Assembly: GCF_034931365.1 (NCBI RefSeq) | Contig: NZ_JAYGII010000005.1 | Location: 62,001 to 126,000 of the forward strand | Origin: Natronospira elongata | GTDB taxonomy: Bacteria > Pseudomonadota > Gammaproteobacteria > Natronospirales > Natronospiraceae | Direction of reading: 5' to 3' | Length of the DNA stretch: 64,000 nucleotides | Shown here: positions 25,952 to 35,093 of the stretch, one piece after another | How positions within the stretch are numbered: position 1 is the first letter of the stretch | Layout: the number at the start of each line of letters is the position of its first letter | The notes under the pieces: model-generated | Database searches by the model: none | Seen by the model: only the letters and a program-made list of their open reading frames with translations | Told to the model about the DNA's origin: nothing | Program-made: the position numbers and the translations under genes

Positions 25952-26692
25952 CTACAGCCCCAATCTCTCCCGGACAGCGGGGAGCATTCTGCGTGAGACC
26001 TCCAGGCAATCATCGCAATCGCGCAGATACAAGCGAAACCGCCCCCGGCCGACTTTCTCCAGCCTCGAAACCTGGTCAATGGCCACCAGGGCGTTGCGGT
26101 GGATGCGCTGGAAGCGGCTGCCGAATTCCTCTTCCAGTTGCTTGAGGGGCTCTTCCACCAAGACCTCGCCATTACGATGCCGGACGACCACGTATTTGTG
26201 CTCGGCACGAAAGAAGAACACATCTTCGATGGGAATGAGGTGAAGCTGATCCCCCATGCGGGCACGAATATGGGCCCGGCCCCCGTCATCGTCCTTGTTG
26301 TCGGATTGCAGCTCCAGTTCGGCGAGCTGGGCCCGGGTAGGCCGGCTGGCCCGCTCCAGGGCCTGACGCAAACGGTCGGCGCGGATGGGTTTGAGAAGGT
26401 AATCCACCCCCTGCACCTCGAATGCTTCCATGGCAAAGCGGTCGTAGGCCGTGGTGAATATCACCGCGGGCGGGCGGTCAAGCTCCGCCAGCTTGCGGGC
26501 GGCACTCAGCCCGTCCATGCCGGGCATGCGAATATCCAGCAGGACGACATCGGCGCCGGTGCGGGCAAAGGCTTCCAGCGCGTCACGACCATTACCCGCT
26601 TCACCCACCACCTCCCAGTCCGCCATGCCCTCGATGAGGTGGCGGAGGCGACTGCGGGCCAGGGCCTCGTCATCCACGATCAGCACTTTCAT
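25952..26692 (-). CDS. LytTR-family response regulator (AlgR-like)
   Basis: DNA-binding response regulator. The receiver domain (1-120) has the acidic pair DDE at 7-9, phospho-acceptor D53 in VVLLDIRMPGMDG and the conserved lysine in YLLKPIRADRL. The LytTR DNA-binding domain covers about 145-246 (KYVVVRHRNGEVLVEEPLKQLEEEF..FQRIHRNALVAIDQV). Length 246 matches Pseudomonas AlgR (248), as does its place just upstream of hemC. It starts 5 nt after the AlgZ-like kinase gene, its likely partner. Confidence 0.92.
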   Translation of the reverse strand: MKVLIVDDEALARSRLRHLIEGMADWEVVGEAGNGRDALEAFARTGADVVLLDIRMPGMDGLSAARKLAELDRPPAVIFTTAYDRFAMEAFEVQGVDYLLKPIRADRLRQALERASRPTRAQLAELELQSDNKDDDGGRAHIRARMGDQLHLIPIEDVFFFRAEHKYVVVRHRNGEVLVEEPLKQLEEEFGSRFQRIHRNALVAIDQVSRLEKVGRGRFRLYLRDCDDCLEVSRRMLPAVRERLGL

Positions 26693-26697
26693 GCAGA

Positions 26698-27783
26698 TTA
26701 CCCCTCGCTCTCTCTTGGTAGCCGCAGGCGGGTAAGAAACTCCTCCGCCCCACGCTCCGTTTGCAGACTGGCCTTTGGCCCCATGCGCAGCTTGAGTCGT
26801 TGCGTCACATTGTCCAATGCCATCTGGTGACCCTTTCTGGCCGTGGGACGATCATCGCTGTCCGGCAGGGGATTGCGGATGGTTATCTCCACATGGTCTT
26901 CATGCCCGCGTGCCACGACTTCCACATCGCCACCTTCCGGTCGGGTCTCTATCCCATGATAGACCGCATTCTCCACCAGTGGCTGGATAATCAGCCGGGG
27001 AACCCGCACGCGCTCCACGGCCGATTCCGGCACATCCCAGTGCAACTTGAGGCGCTCATCCAAACGCAGAGCCTCCAGATGAAGATAGCGCTCCGCCAAC
27101 TCCATTTCCTCCTTGAGCGTAACACCGTCACCGGCATCGCTCAGGCTGGCGCGGAAAAGATCGGACAAATCCTCCACGGCTCGCTCGGCGATCTCCGGCC
27201 GCACGGCAATCAAGGCAGCCACGGTATTGAGGCTGTTGAAGAGAAAATGGGGGCGGATCCGGGCCTGCAGGGCCTCCACCCGGGCTTCTGCCTCGCGCTG
27301 GATGTTGTGTTTCCACTGGTACTGGATGTAGAAATAGCGCAGGGCCACGGCACTGACGATGGCGCTGATGGCGGTATTGCGCAGCAGGAAGAACCAGGGA
27401 CTGTCAGGCGTCCACTCCCCGCCAAGACCTGACCACTCGGCCAGAAACCAGGCCAACAGGGAGAGCAGGAAGGTGGTTGTGACCAGGGCCAGATAAGCGA
27501 GAGCGGCCGACACATGGCGCGGGAGCCGGCCCAGGGGAGCCCGCAGGGCACAGATCACGGCGGCACTCACCAGCGCGATCCACTGCAGAAACAGGGAAAT
27601 CACCCCCAGATCGACCCAGAAGGCCTGCCCGAACTGGCTGCGCGCCAGGGCCAGCAGGAAGGCAAGCAACTGCGCTGCGAGGACCAGCAGCAACAGAATC
27701 GGGGGGGCACAAAAATCGGGCAGAAAACCCGTGTTGCCGTTCGGGTCCTGCTTATTGCTGCTGCTCGGCGTCGTCTCCGCCAC
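26698..27783 (-). CDS. AlgZ/FimS-like sensor histidine kinase
   Basis: LytS-type membrane kinase with four predicted transmembrane helices (about residues 28-150). The His_kinase internal region carries H179 in RIRPHFLFNSLNT, and the N box is IIQPLVENAVYHGIETRPEGG. The GTG start at 27783 is chosen because AAGGGGAG lies 4 nt upstream; it overlaps the preceding dehydrogenase gene by 32 nt. Reading back to 27849 would add 22 residues without a better ribosome site. It should phosphorylate the LytTR regulator encoded immediately downstream. The signal is unknown. Confidence 0.9.
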   Translation of the reverse strand: MAETTPSSSNKQDPNGNTGFLPDFCAPPILLLLVLAAQLLAFLLALARSQFGQAFWVDLGVISLFLQWIALVSAAVICALRAPLGRLPRHVSAALAYLALVTTTFLLSLLAWFLAEWSGLGGEWTPDSPWFFLLRNTAISAIVSAVALRYFYIQYQWKHNIQREAEARVEALQARIRPHFLFNSLNTVAALIAVRPEIAERAVEDLSDLFRASLSDAGDGVTLKEEMELAERYLHLEALRLDERLKLHWDVPESAVERVRVPRLIIQPLVENAVYHGIETRPEGGDVEVVARGHEDHVEITIRNPLPDSDDRPTARKGHQMALDNVTQRLKLRMGPKASLQTERGAEEFLTRLRLPRESEG

Positions 27784-28666
27784 GCTGCTCCCCTTCTTCC
27801 AGTTGTTCCAGCTTGAGTCGGAACAGGGACGATACATCCTCGTCGCCATGACCCGCCTCGATGAGCCTTCGGTAATGCAGGCGCGTCATCTCGATGATCG
27901 GCAGTCGCACCCCCATGGCCTCGGTCAGGCTCTGGCAAATGGCCAGGTCCTTGTCATGCAGACTCAGCCTGAACCCCAGAGGATAGACGCCATCGCGCAT
28001 ATTGGGTGCCCGTTTCTGCAGAAACCAGCTATCGGCGGCCCCTCCGGAGAGGGCCTGGATCACCTGGTCCAGGTCCAGGCCCTGACTCTTTGCCAATGCC
28101 ATGGCATCGGCAACCGCCTGATTGACGCCGGCAACGGCAACCTGATTGACCGCCTTGGTGGCCTGACCGCTGCCCGCCGGCCCCATGTGGACCAGACGGC
28201 CCGCCATCGCCTCCAGGATTGGACGAGCGCGGGCCAGGTCTTCACAACGCCCGCCAATCATCATTGACAGACTGCCCTGCTCGGCACCCTCGGTGCCACC
28301 ACTGACCGGGGCATCCAGGAAGCCTGCGCCCACTTCGCTGAGCATTTGAGCAATGCGCCTGGCGGTCTCGGGTCGCACCGTGGAGCAGTCCACCACCACA
28401 TGATCCCGGCCAAGGACCGGCAGCATGGCGTCCACCACGGCCAGAACATCCTCGTCGGCGGAAACGCACAGGACCAGGATATTGGCCTGGCGGGCCAGGT
28501 GAGCGGGATCATCGGCCCGGGGAAGGCCATGGGCCTGGCTGAACGCCTCGGCGGGCCCGGGACTGCGGTTCCACACCGCCGCCAGCAGCCCCTTGGCCTG
28601 AATATTGGCGGCCATGGGACGGCCCATGCTGCCAAGACCGGCGAAGGCGGCGAGGTTCTGACTCAT
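27752..28666 (-). CDS. Beta-hydroxyacid dehydrogenase (3-hydroxyisobutyrate dehydrogenase family)
   Basis: NAD(P)-dependent oxidoreductase of 304 residues. GLGSMGRPMA (residues 10-19) is the dinucleotide loop, DAPVSGGTEGAEQGSL (118-132) the substrate-binding motif, and K171 in GSGQATKAVNQ the catalytic lysine. The acidic, glutamine-rich C-terminal tail (EEGEQRGGDDAEQQQ) is an addition. The actual substrate (tartronate semialdehyde, 3-hydroxyisobutyrate, succinic semialdehyde) cannot be told from sequence. It is coupled to speA by an ATGA overlap. Confidence 0.9.
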   Translation of the reverse strand: MSQNLAAFAGLGSMGRPMAANIQAKGLLAAVWNRSPGPAEAFSQAHGLPRADDPAHLARQANILVLCVSADEDVLAVVDAMLPVLGRDHVVVDCSTVRPETARRIAQMLSEVGAGFLDAPVSGGTEGAEQGSLSMMIGGRCEDLARARPILEAMAGRLVHMGPAGSGQATKAVNQVAVAGVNQAVADAMALAKSQGLDLDQVIQALSGGAADSWFLQKRAPNMRDGVYPLGFRLSLHDKDLAICQSLTEAMGVRLPIIEMTRLHYRRLIEAGHGDEDVSSLFRLKLEQLEEGEQRGGDDAEQQQ

Positions 28667-30579
28667 GACATGCCTCCATTGGCAGGATCGCTATCCTGTT
28701 CGACCGGGGTGGCGAGATAGGTATAGGCACGCAGTCCCCGCTCGAGGATGGCCTGGAGCTCATCCGCCCGCTCGGGGGCGGCCCGCTCAATCTTGGCACG
28801 GAAACGCTCGGCCAGCTCTTCGGGGCGAAAATGCACATAGCGAAGCAGTTCGTCCGCGCGATCCCCCTTTTCGGGATCAGAGAGGGAAAAGCCGTCCGGG
28901 GCCTCGGGGTCGGTGTCCACATCCACCGAATCGGTGTCACCGAACAGATTGTGCATATCGCCCAGAATCTCCTGATAAGCCCCCACCATGAAGAATCCCA
29001 CCAGGTCACGGCCGTCACCGCTCAGTGGCGGGAAGGGCAGGGTCGCCTCCAGGCCTTCACCCTCCACATAGAGATCAATCCGGCCATCGGAGTCACAGGT
29101 CAGGTCCCTTAGCACCACCCGGGTGTCCAGGTCCTGATCCAGCTTGGCCAAGGGCATGATGGGAAAGACCTGCTGAATGGCCCAGACGTCCGGCAGGGAT
29201 TGGAACAGGGAGAAGTTACAGAACAGGCGGTGAGCCAGTTTCTCGTTGAGCTCGTCGATAATGGCGCGGTGATGGCGCACGCTGGGCCGCAATCGAGCAC
29301 GGACGCGGCGGCAGACAGCCTGGTAGAGGGCCTCGGCCTGAGCCCGTTGGGCCAGATCGATCACCCCATGGGTGTGCATGGCCTGACTTTCCGACAGCCA
29401 GTGCAGGGCATCGTGATAGACCTCCACCGGCGGGCGGTGATCGCCCTCCCGATAAAGCTCCCAGAGATCATGCAGAATCAGGGGCGCCTTCGGCTCCGGT
29501 TCAGCGGGCGCTGTTGCGGGTGGGGATTCCACGTCCACCACATTGGTCACCAGCACGGCATGATGCGCGGTCAGGGCCCGGCCGGATTCACTAATGATGT
29601 CCGGGTGAGGCAGGGCCTGTTCTTCACAGACCTCCCAGAGACTGCGGACAATGGCCTGGGCATATTGCTGGATGCTGTAGTTGATCGAGCAATAGCTGCG
29701 TGAGGCCGTGCCTTCGTAATCCACCCCCAGGCCACCACCCACATCCATCACCTTGATTCCAATGCCGCGGGCGTGGAGTTCGGCATAGAAGCGGGCCGCC
29801 TCGCGCAGGCCCCGTTGAATATCCCGGATGTTGGCAAGCTGGGAACCGAGATGGAAATGCAAGAGCTCCACGCTGTCGGCCATGCCGGCTGCCTCCAGCT
29901 CCTCGATGGCGGCCAGGATCTGGCCGGCGGAGAGTCCGAACTTGGACTTCTCGCCACCGGTGTTCTGCCAGTTGCCGCTGCCCACACTGGCCAGTCGAAT
30001 GCGCATGCCGATGCGGGGGCGGACCCCCAGCTTGCGGGCTTCGTCCACCAGAAGGCGTACTTCGGAAAGCTTCTCGATCACGATGTAGACGCGATGACCA
30101 AGCGTCTCGCCGATCAGGGCCAGCCGCAGGTAGTCACGGTCCTTGTAGCCATTGCAGACAATCACCGCCTCATCGGGGGCCAGGCCCAGCACCGCCATCA
30201 ATTCAGGCTTCGAGCCGGCCTCCAGACCGACACGGGCACCGCCATGGGCGACGATTTCCTCCACCACCGCCCGCTGCTGATTGACCTTGATGGGATAGAC
30301 AGCGGTGTAGCGACCACGATAGCCATCGTGTTCGCAGGCAGAGACAAAGGCCTGGCAGAGGGCATCCACCCGATCGCGCAGAATACCCCGGAAGCGCAAC
30401 AGCACCGGTAACTGCAGACCGGCCTGTGGCAGTCGCCGAACCACATCCACCAACGCCACCCCGGGACCGTCCCGATCCGGATGCACACGCAGCCTGCCCT
30501 GCCCGTCGACCCGGCAATAGCCCTCACTCCAGCGACTGACGGCATAGGTCTCCTCGGCTCGCTGCGGGCAGTCAGTCAT
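28663..30579 (-). CDS. speA: Biosynthetic arginine decarboxylase
   Basis: PLP enzyme that makes agmatine, the first step of putrescine and spermidine synthesis from arginine. The PLP lysine is K98 in YTAVYPIKVNQQ. GLEAGSKPEL, VCNGYKDRDYLRLAL, SKFGLSAGQIL and VGGGLGVDYEGT follow, and CNFSLFQSLPDVWAIQQVFPIMPL and FFMVGAYQEILGDMHNLFGDTDSV mark the C-terminal barrel. Length 638 (E. coli 658). ATG at 30579 is preferred over GTG at 30600 because AAGGA lies 9 nt before it; it overlaps the preceding gene by 8 nt. Confidence 0.96.
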   Translation of the reverse strand: MTDCPQRAEETYAVSRWSEGYCRVDGQGRLRVHPDRDGPGVALVDVVRRLPQAGLQLPVLLRFRGILRDRVDALCQAFVSACEHDGYRGRYTAVYPIKVNQQRAVVEEIVAHGGARVGLEAGSKPELMAVLGLAPDEAVIVCNGYKDRDYLRLALIGETLGHRVYIVIEKLSEVRLLVDEARKLGVRPRIGMRIRLASVGSGNWQNTGGEKSKFGLSAGQILAAIEELEAAGMADSVELLHFHLGSQLANIRDIQRGLREAARFYAELHARGIGIKVMDVGGGLGVDYEGTASRSYCSINYSIQQYAQAIVRSLWEVCEEQALPHPDIISESGRALTAHHAVLVTNVVDVESPPATAPAEPEPKAPLILHDLWELYREGDHRPPVEVYHDALHWLSESQAMHTHGVIDLAQRAQAEALYQAVCRRVRARLRPSVRHHRAIIDELNEKLAHRLFCNFSLFQSLPDVWAIQQVFPIMPLAKLDQDLDTRVVLRDLTCDSDGRIDLYVEGEGLEATLPFPPLSGDGRDLVGFFMVGAYQEILGDMHNLFGDTDSVDVDTDPEAPDGFSLSDPEKGDRADELLRYVHFRPEELAERFRAKIERAAPERADELQAILERGLRAYTYLATPVEQDSDPANGGMS

Positions 30580-31783
30580 GGGCGAATATCCTTCTGTCAC
30601 TGTCAGCCGTGTGTTCCGGATGCGTACTGTTGGGCCACAGATGAAGATACTTGAGGGGGCTGCCGGTGTTGAACAGCACCACCCGCTCGTCAGCGCCGAT
30701 CCAGCCTTCCTCCACCAGCCGGACCTGGGCGGCCAGGCAGGCCGCCCCTTCCGGGCAGGGGAAGAGGCCGAGCCGGGATGCCATCAGGCGAGCATATTCC
30801 AGCATTTCTGCATCGCTGACGGTCAGGGCGCGGCCACGGCTGCGACGCATGGCATCGAGTACCAGGCGATCGCCGAAACTGCGCGGCACCCGCAGACCGT
30901 CGGCGCAGGTCGCGCCCGCCGGCCAGGGGTCGGCCTGGTCGGCGCCCACGTCGAAGGCCCTGACCAGGGGCGCACAGCCGGCGGACTGGACCATGACCAG
31001 GCGGGGCCGTTCAGGGCCGATCAGGCCCAGGGATTCCAGTTCATTGAATGCCTTCCACAAGGCGACGATGCCGGTGCCGCCACCGGTGGGATAGATGATC
31101 ACCTCGGGCAATCGCCAGCCCATCTGCTCGGCAATCTCGAAGCCCATGGTCTTCTTGCCCTCCACGCGGCCCGGCTCTCGGAAGGTGGCGAGATTGAAGC
31201 TGCCGTCACGGTCGGCCATGGCCTGGGCGCGCTGGCCACAGTCATCAATCAGTCCGTCCACCAGCTCCACGCGGGCTGCGTGGGCACGGGCCTCGACCTG
31301 GAAGGAGCGGGGCACATCCGCGGGCATGAATACGGTCAGGGGCAGTCCGGCCCGGGCAGCGTAGGCCGCCGCCGCACAGGCGGCGTTGCCGGCACTGGGC
31401 ACCACCAGACTGCCGGCACCCAGGGCCTTGGCCCGACCGATGGCCACGGCCATGCCCCGGGCCTTGAAACTGGCAGTGGGATTGGCCGACTCATCCTTGA
31501 TCCAGGTGGGGCCGCTGTTCAGCCATTCACCGATACCTGTGGGCAACAGGGGGGTATCACCGGCCCCCAGCTCGAAGCGCCCCGCCTCGGGCACCGGAAG
31601 CAGGCCCGCCCACCGCCACAGGCCTCGGCCGGCATCGGGAATCCGATCGGCACGGGCACGGGCGGTGTCATAGACCGCGAGCAATGGCCCGCCACAGGCC
31701 CGGCAGGTCCCGATCAGTTGATCCGTGGGGGCCGGGGCCGCGCAATGGCCGCATTCCAATCTGTCCAGGGCGGAATCGCTCAT
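30572..31783 (-). CDS. Threonine synthase-like PLP enzyme
   Basis: Fold-type II PLP enzyme of 403 residues. A zinc-ribbon-like N-terminus has four cysteines (C11, C14, C27, C30), then the PLP lysine K107 in NPTASFKARG, the glycine-rich phosphate loop VPSAGNAACA, YPTGGGTGIVALWKAF, and C-terminal VLFNTGSPLKYL. The motif KARG differs from the KDRG of classic threonine synthases, so a related activity (diaminopropionate- or cysteate-type) is not excluded. ATG at 31783 with GGAAGTGGAA upstream is chosen over a TTG 15 nt earlier. Probably in one operon with speA. Confidence 0.8.
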   Translation of the reverse strand: MSDSALDRLECGHCAAPAPTDQLIGTCRACGGPLLAVYDTARARADRIPDAGRGLWRWAGLLPVPEAGRFELGAGDTPLLPTGIGEWLNSGPTWIKDESANPTASFKARGMAVAIGRAKALGAGSLVVPSAGNAACAAAAYAARAGLPLTVFMPADVPRSFQVEARAHAARVELVDGLIDDCGQRAQAMADRDGSFNLATFREPGRVEGKKTMGFEIAEQMGWRLPEVIIYPTGGGTGIVALWKAFNELESLGLIGPERPRLVMVQSAGCAPLVRAFDVGADQADPWPAGATCADGLRVPRSFGDRLVLDAMRRSRGRALTVSDAEMLEYARLMASRLGLFPCPEGAACLAAQVRLVEEGWIGADERVVLFNTGSPLKYLHLWPNSTHPEHTADSDRRIFAHD

Positions 31784-31918
31784 TTCCACTTCCAACAATG
31801 GTTTCCGGACCGGGCATTATCGCCAGACTGACTCCCGGATGACAGCCTTGATCCGCGCGCGGTGGCCAGTGTCTTGCTAGACTGCGCGCTGTTGCCGTAT
31901 CCGACAGGGGAGACAATC

Positions 31919-33610
31919 ATGAAGGGAATGCCACGAAGCATTGCTGCATTGAGTCTGGCCGCGGTGTTCGCACTGCTGGCTTGCGAGGCCGATCAACCGC
32001 GGGCGGACAAGATGCTGATCAATGGCAACATCCACACCCTTGATCCCGATCAGCCCCGGGCCGAGGCAATCGCCATTCGAGGCAACCGCATCCTGGCGGT
32101 GGGCAGCCAGGAGGGCCTGGCCGCCCACCTGGGCGAGGATACCCGTCTGGTGGATCTGGGCGGCGCGACCGTGGTGCCGGGCCTGGCCGACGCCCATGTC
32201 CATCTGGCCGGCATCGGTGAGCGGGAGCTGGGCCTGGACCTGGCCGGCATCGACAGTCTGGAAGGCTTTCTCGACGCGGTCGCCGATGCCGTTGACGAGC
32301 GCGAGGACGGTGAATGGGTGGTTGGCCGCGGCTGGCTGGAGACCCATTGGGACCCGCCGAGCTTCCCTGGTCGCAAGGATCTGGATGCGATTGCCCCCGA
32401 CAACCCGGTCTGGCTGACCCGGGCCGATGGTCACGGCAGTGTGGCCAACAGCATGGCCCTGGAAATGGCCGGGGTGGACGAGGAAACCGCCATCCCCGAG
32501 GGCGGCGACATCCTGCGCGACGAGGATGGCCAGCCCAGCGGCATGCTGCTGGGCCGGGCCCAGTGGTTGGTGGCCCAGCATGTGCCGGAACCGGAGGCAC
32601 CGCTGGCCGAGCGACTGCGCCTGGGTGCCGAACGCAGTCAGGCCATGGGCTGGACCCAGGTTCATATTGCCAGTGGGGATTTTGAGGAAGTCGAGACCCT
32701 GCGGGAGCTGTTCGCCGACGGCAGTCTGCGGCTGCGGATCAATCAGGCCCTGCGCGGACCGGGGGAGGACGCCCGCCGCCTGGTCAGTGAAGGCGGCGTC
32801 ACCGGACTCTATGAGGGCCGCTACAGCCTGCGGGGTGTCAAACTGGCGGCGGACGGCGCCCTGGGCTCGGGTGGTGCCGCCCTGCTGGAAGACTACGAGG
32901 ATCGGGATGGCCGGGGCTATCTGCAGTTCCAGCGGGAAGAGGTGATTGAGCTACTGGAAGACGCCCTGCGCAATGGGGTTCAGGTCTGGACCCATGCCAT
33001 CGGTGATCGGGGCAACCGCTTTGCCCTGGACCTGTATGAGGAGGTATTCGACAAGGTCGGTCCGGAGGAACGCGGCATCGCCGAGCCCCGCTGGCGGATC
33101 GAACATGCCCAGGTACTGCATGAGGACGATCTGCCGCGCTTCGCCGAACTGGGGGTGATCCCCTCCATGCAGCCCTCCCACGCCATTGGTGACCTCCACT
33201 ATGCCCACCGTCGGGTGGGTGTCGAACGACTGCGTCATGCCTACGCCTGGCGGGATCTGATCGACAGCGGCGTACCCATCGCCGGTGGATCCGATGCGCC
33301 GGTGGAAATGGGCGATCCCCGAATCGAGTTCTATGCCGCCGTCAGTCGTCGCGACCTGCAGGGCCATCAGGACGAGCACTGGTACCCTGAACAGGCCGTC
33401 AGCCGGGAAGAGGCGCTCAAGATGTTCACCCTGTGGCCGGCCAAGGCAGCCTTCGAGGAGGATGTGCGCGGCACGATCGAAGCGGAGAAGTACGCCGACT
33501 TCACGGTCTTCGCCGATGACATCATGCAGATTGAAACTGCCGAGATTCTCGAAACCACCGTCACCATGACCGTGATTGGTGGTGAGATCGTCTATCGGGC
33601 CGAAGACTAG
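31919..33610 (+). CDS. Lipoprotein amidohydrolase (YtcJ-like, Amidohydro_3)
   Basis: Metal-dependent hydrolase of 563 residues anchored as a lipoprotein: the lipobox LLAC places the modified cysteine at C22, followed by E23, a residue compatible with outer-membrane sorting. Metal ligands include H93 and H95 in GLADAHVHLAG and a further HAIGDRGNR histidine; the late GGSDAPVEMGDPRIEFYAAVSR matches YtcJ proteins. The substrate is unknown. ATG at 31919 has GGGGAG upstream; the longer in-frame start at 31862 lacks one. Transcribed alone and terminated by a strong hairpin shared with the convergent gene. Confidence 0.9.
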   Translation: MKGMPRSIAALSLAAVFALLACEADQPRADKMLINGNIHTLDPDQPRAEAIAIRGNRILAVGSQEGLAAHLGEDTRLVDLGGATVVPGLADAHVHLAGIGERELGLDLAGIDSLEGFLDAVADAVDEREDGEWVVGRGWLETHWDPPSFPGRKDLDAIAPDNPVWLTRADGHGSVANSMALEMAGVDEETAIPEGGDILRDEDGQPSGMLLGRAQWLVAQHVPEPEAPLAERLRLGAERSQAMGWTQVHIASGDFEEVETLRELFADGSLRLRINQALRGPGEDARRLVSEGGVTGLYEGRYSLRGVKLAADGALGSGGAALLEDYEDRDGRGYLQFQREEVIELLEDALRNGVQVWTHAIGDRGNRFALDLYEEVFDKVGPEERGIAEPRWRIEHAQVLHEDDLPRFAELGVIPSMQPSHAIGDLHYAHRRVGVERLRHAYAWRDLIDSGVPIAGGSDAPVEMGDPRIEFYAAVSRRDLQGHQDEHWYPEQAVSREEALKMFTLWPAKAAFEEDVRGTIEAEKYADFTVFADDIMQIETAEILETTVTMTVIGGEIVYRAED

Positions 33611-33620
33611 GCCAGGGAAA

Positions 33621-33658
33621 CCGGCCCGGCTCGCCCTGCGTGTGGAGAGCCGGGCCGG
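33621..33658. terminator. Bidirectional intrinsic hairpin between convergent genes
   Basis: Perfect 12-bp stem (CCGGCCCGGCTC, 33621-33632, with GAGCCGGGCCGG, 33647-33658) and a 14-nt loop, placed between the amidohydrolase stop and the stop of the TPR-methyltransferase gene. No U-run follows on either strand, so termination efficiency is uncertain. Confidence 0.6.
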
Positions 33659-33659
33659 A

Positions 33660-34952
33660 TCAGGCGCTGATTCCGGTGATGCGCAGCAGGGCCCTGGTCT
33701 CGGTGATCGGGGAAAAACCCAGGTATTCGTAGCGGATACCCGCCGCGTCGGCAAAGCGTTGCCAGGCCCGATACTGACCATCCTGCCAGCCGGGGTAGGC
33801 CAGATAATCACCGAACAAGAGCACGGTGCCGGACTGCATTCGGGGCTTGAGCAGCTCCAGCACCTGTTCGGTGGAGCTGGCCAGGGCGCAGTCCATGTGA
33901 ACGAAGCTCAGCAGACCGTCGGTCTCGGCCAGAAACGCGGGCAGGGTCTGCTGGAAAAGCCCGGTATACAGACGGGCATTGTTGGCCAGATGCGTCGGCC
34001 CGCCCGGCGCCGCCTGGCTGCCGGCCCGAAAGACACCCTCGCTGTCCGGCAGGCCCTGGAAGCTATCAAAACCGTGAACCGTGCCCTGGCTCCGAACCGC
34101 AATCTGGTTCAGGCTGCGCCCATACTGAACACCGAACTCCAGGATCAGCCCATCTTCCGCCTGGGCGGCCAGGCCCGTTTCCAGCATGGGCACCGGAGTG
34201 GTAAACCAGCGGGCATCGGGACCATGGTCCCGGGCATAGCGCATTGACTCCACACGGGCCGGCCATCCCCCGCCGTCGGGCAGGTCCCGGATCAGGGCCT
34301 CGGCCCCGGCGTCGTCGCCCTGAAGCAGGGCAATCCCGGCCAGTGCGGTCTGGCGCAGGGGATCCCCTTCCTTACCCGCGCCACGAATGCGCTCGGCACT
34401 GCCCGCCAGGTCATCGTGATCGAAGCGATAGATCGCCGCCAGCAGCTCGGCCTGGTCTCCCAGGGGCAGTCGTTCCAGCACCCAGATGGCATGCTCATCC
34501 CGCCCCAGGGCGACATAGGCCCGGGCCAGGGCGATGGAAATCTCGTGGACCTGGGGCGCATTGTCCGCGGCGTATTCGAAATGCTCCAGTGACTGCTTGT
34601 ATTGGCCGGCCCCCCAACAGGCCTGGGCCAGGCGGTATTGCTGGTCGGGCGACAGCGGTCTTGGGAGCTTATCGAGAATATCCAGGGCCTCCGGATAGCG
34701 GGCCAGGCGAAGGCCCAGATTACCCACCGCGTAACGAAGATTGGGGCTGTCTGGCGCGATCGCCAGTGCCTGACGGGCAGCCTGCCAGGCAGCCTCTGGC
34801 TTGCCCTGTGCCAGACTGGCCCGGCTTTGCAGAAACCAGGCATTGGGGTCGCCCGGCTCGGCCTGCAGGTATTCAGCCAGAGCGGCGACCGCCTCCTGGA
34901 GACGGCCGGCTTCGACGGCCTTGGTAATTTCAGCTAACGGTTGTTCCGACAT
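33660..34952 (-). CDS. TPR repeat protein fused to a TylF/class I methyltransferase-like domain
   Basis: Cytoplasmic protein of 430 residues. The N-terminal half (about 1-215) is a TPR solenoid (AVAALAEYLQAEPGDPNAWFLQSRASLAQGKPEAAWQAAR). The C-terminal half (about 240-430) is a Rossmann methyltransferase-like domain: LILEFGVQYGRSLNQIA (SAM loop), VHGFDSFQGLPDS, LLSFVHMDCALASSTEQVLELLKPRM and LLFGDYLAYPGW. In TylF-type enzymes these last motifs usually read HxDxD and DDY; here they are HMDCA and GDY, so metal binding may be changed. The substrate is unknown. Confidence 0.8.
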   Translation of the reverse strand: MSEQPLAEITKAVEAGRLQEAVAALAEYLQAEPGDPNAWFLQSRASLAQGKPEAAWQAARQALAIAPDSPNLRYAVGNLGLRLARYPEALDILDKLPRPLSPDQQYRLAQACWGAGQYKQSLEHFEYAADNAPQVHEISIALARAYVALGRDEHAIWVLERLPLGDQAELLAAIYRFDHDDLAGSAERIRGAGKEGDPLRQTALAGIALLQGDDAGAEALIRDLPDGGGWPARVESMRYARDHGPDARWFTTPVPMLETGLAAQAEDGLILEFGVQYGRSLNQIAVRSQGTVHGFDSFQGLPDSEGVFRAGSQAAPGGPTHLANNARLYTGLFQQTLPAFLAETDGLLSFVHMDCALASSTEQVLELLKPRMQSGTVLLFGDYLAYPGWQDGQYRAWQRFADAAGIRYEYLGFSPITETRALLRITGISA

Positions 34953-35093
34953 GTGCTGCTCATCCGGGGAAAAGCGGGTACTTTACAAAGAATCAGGCCA
35001 CCGTGACAGCACGACCACCGGCCTGCAGCGGGATTGACCTATCGCGGCGCCCAAGCCAAGCTTGGCGAAGACACTGGAATGCCGGGAGTAACC

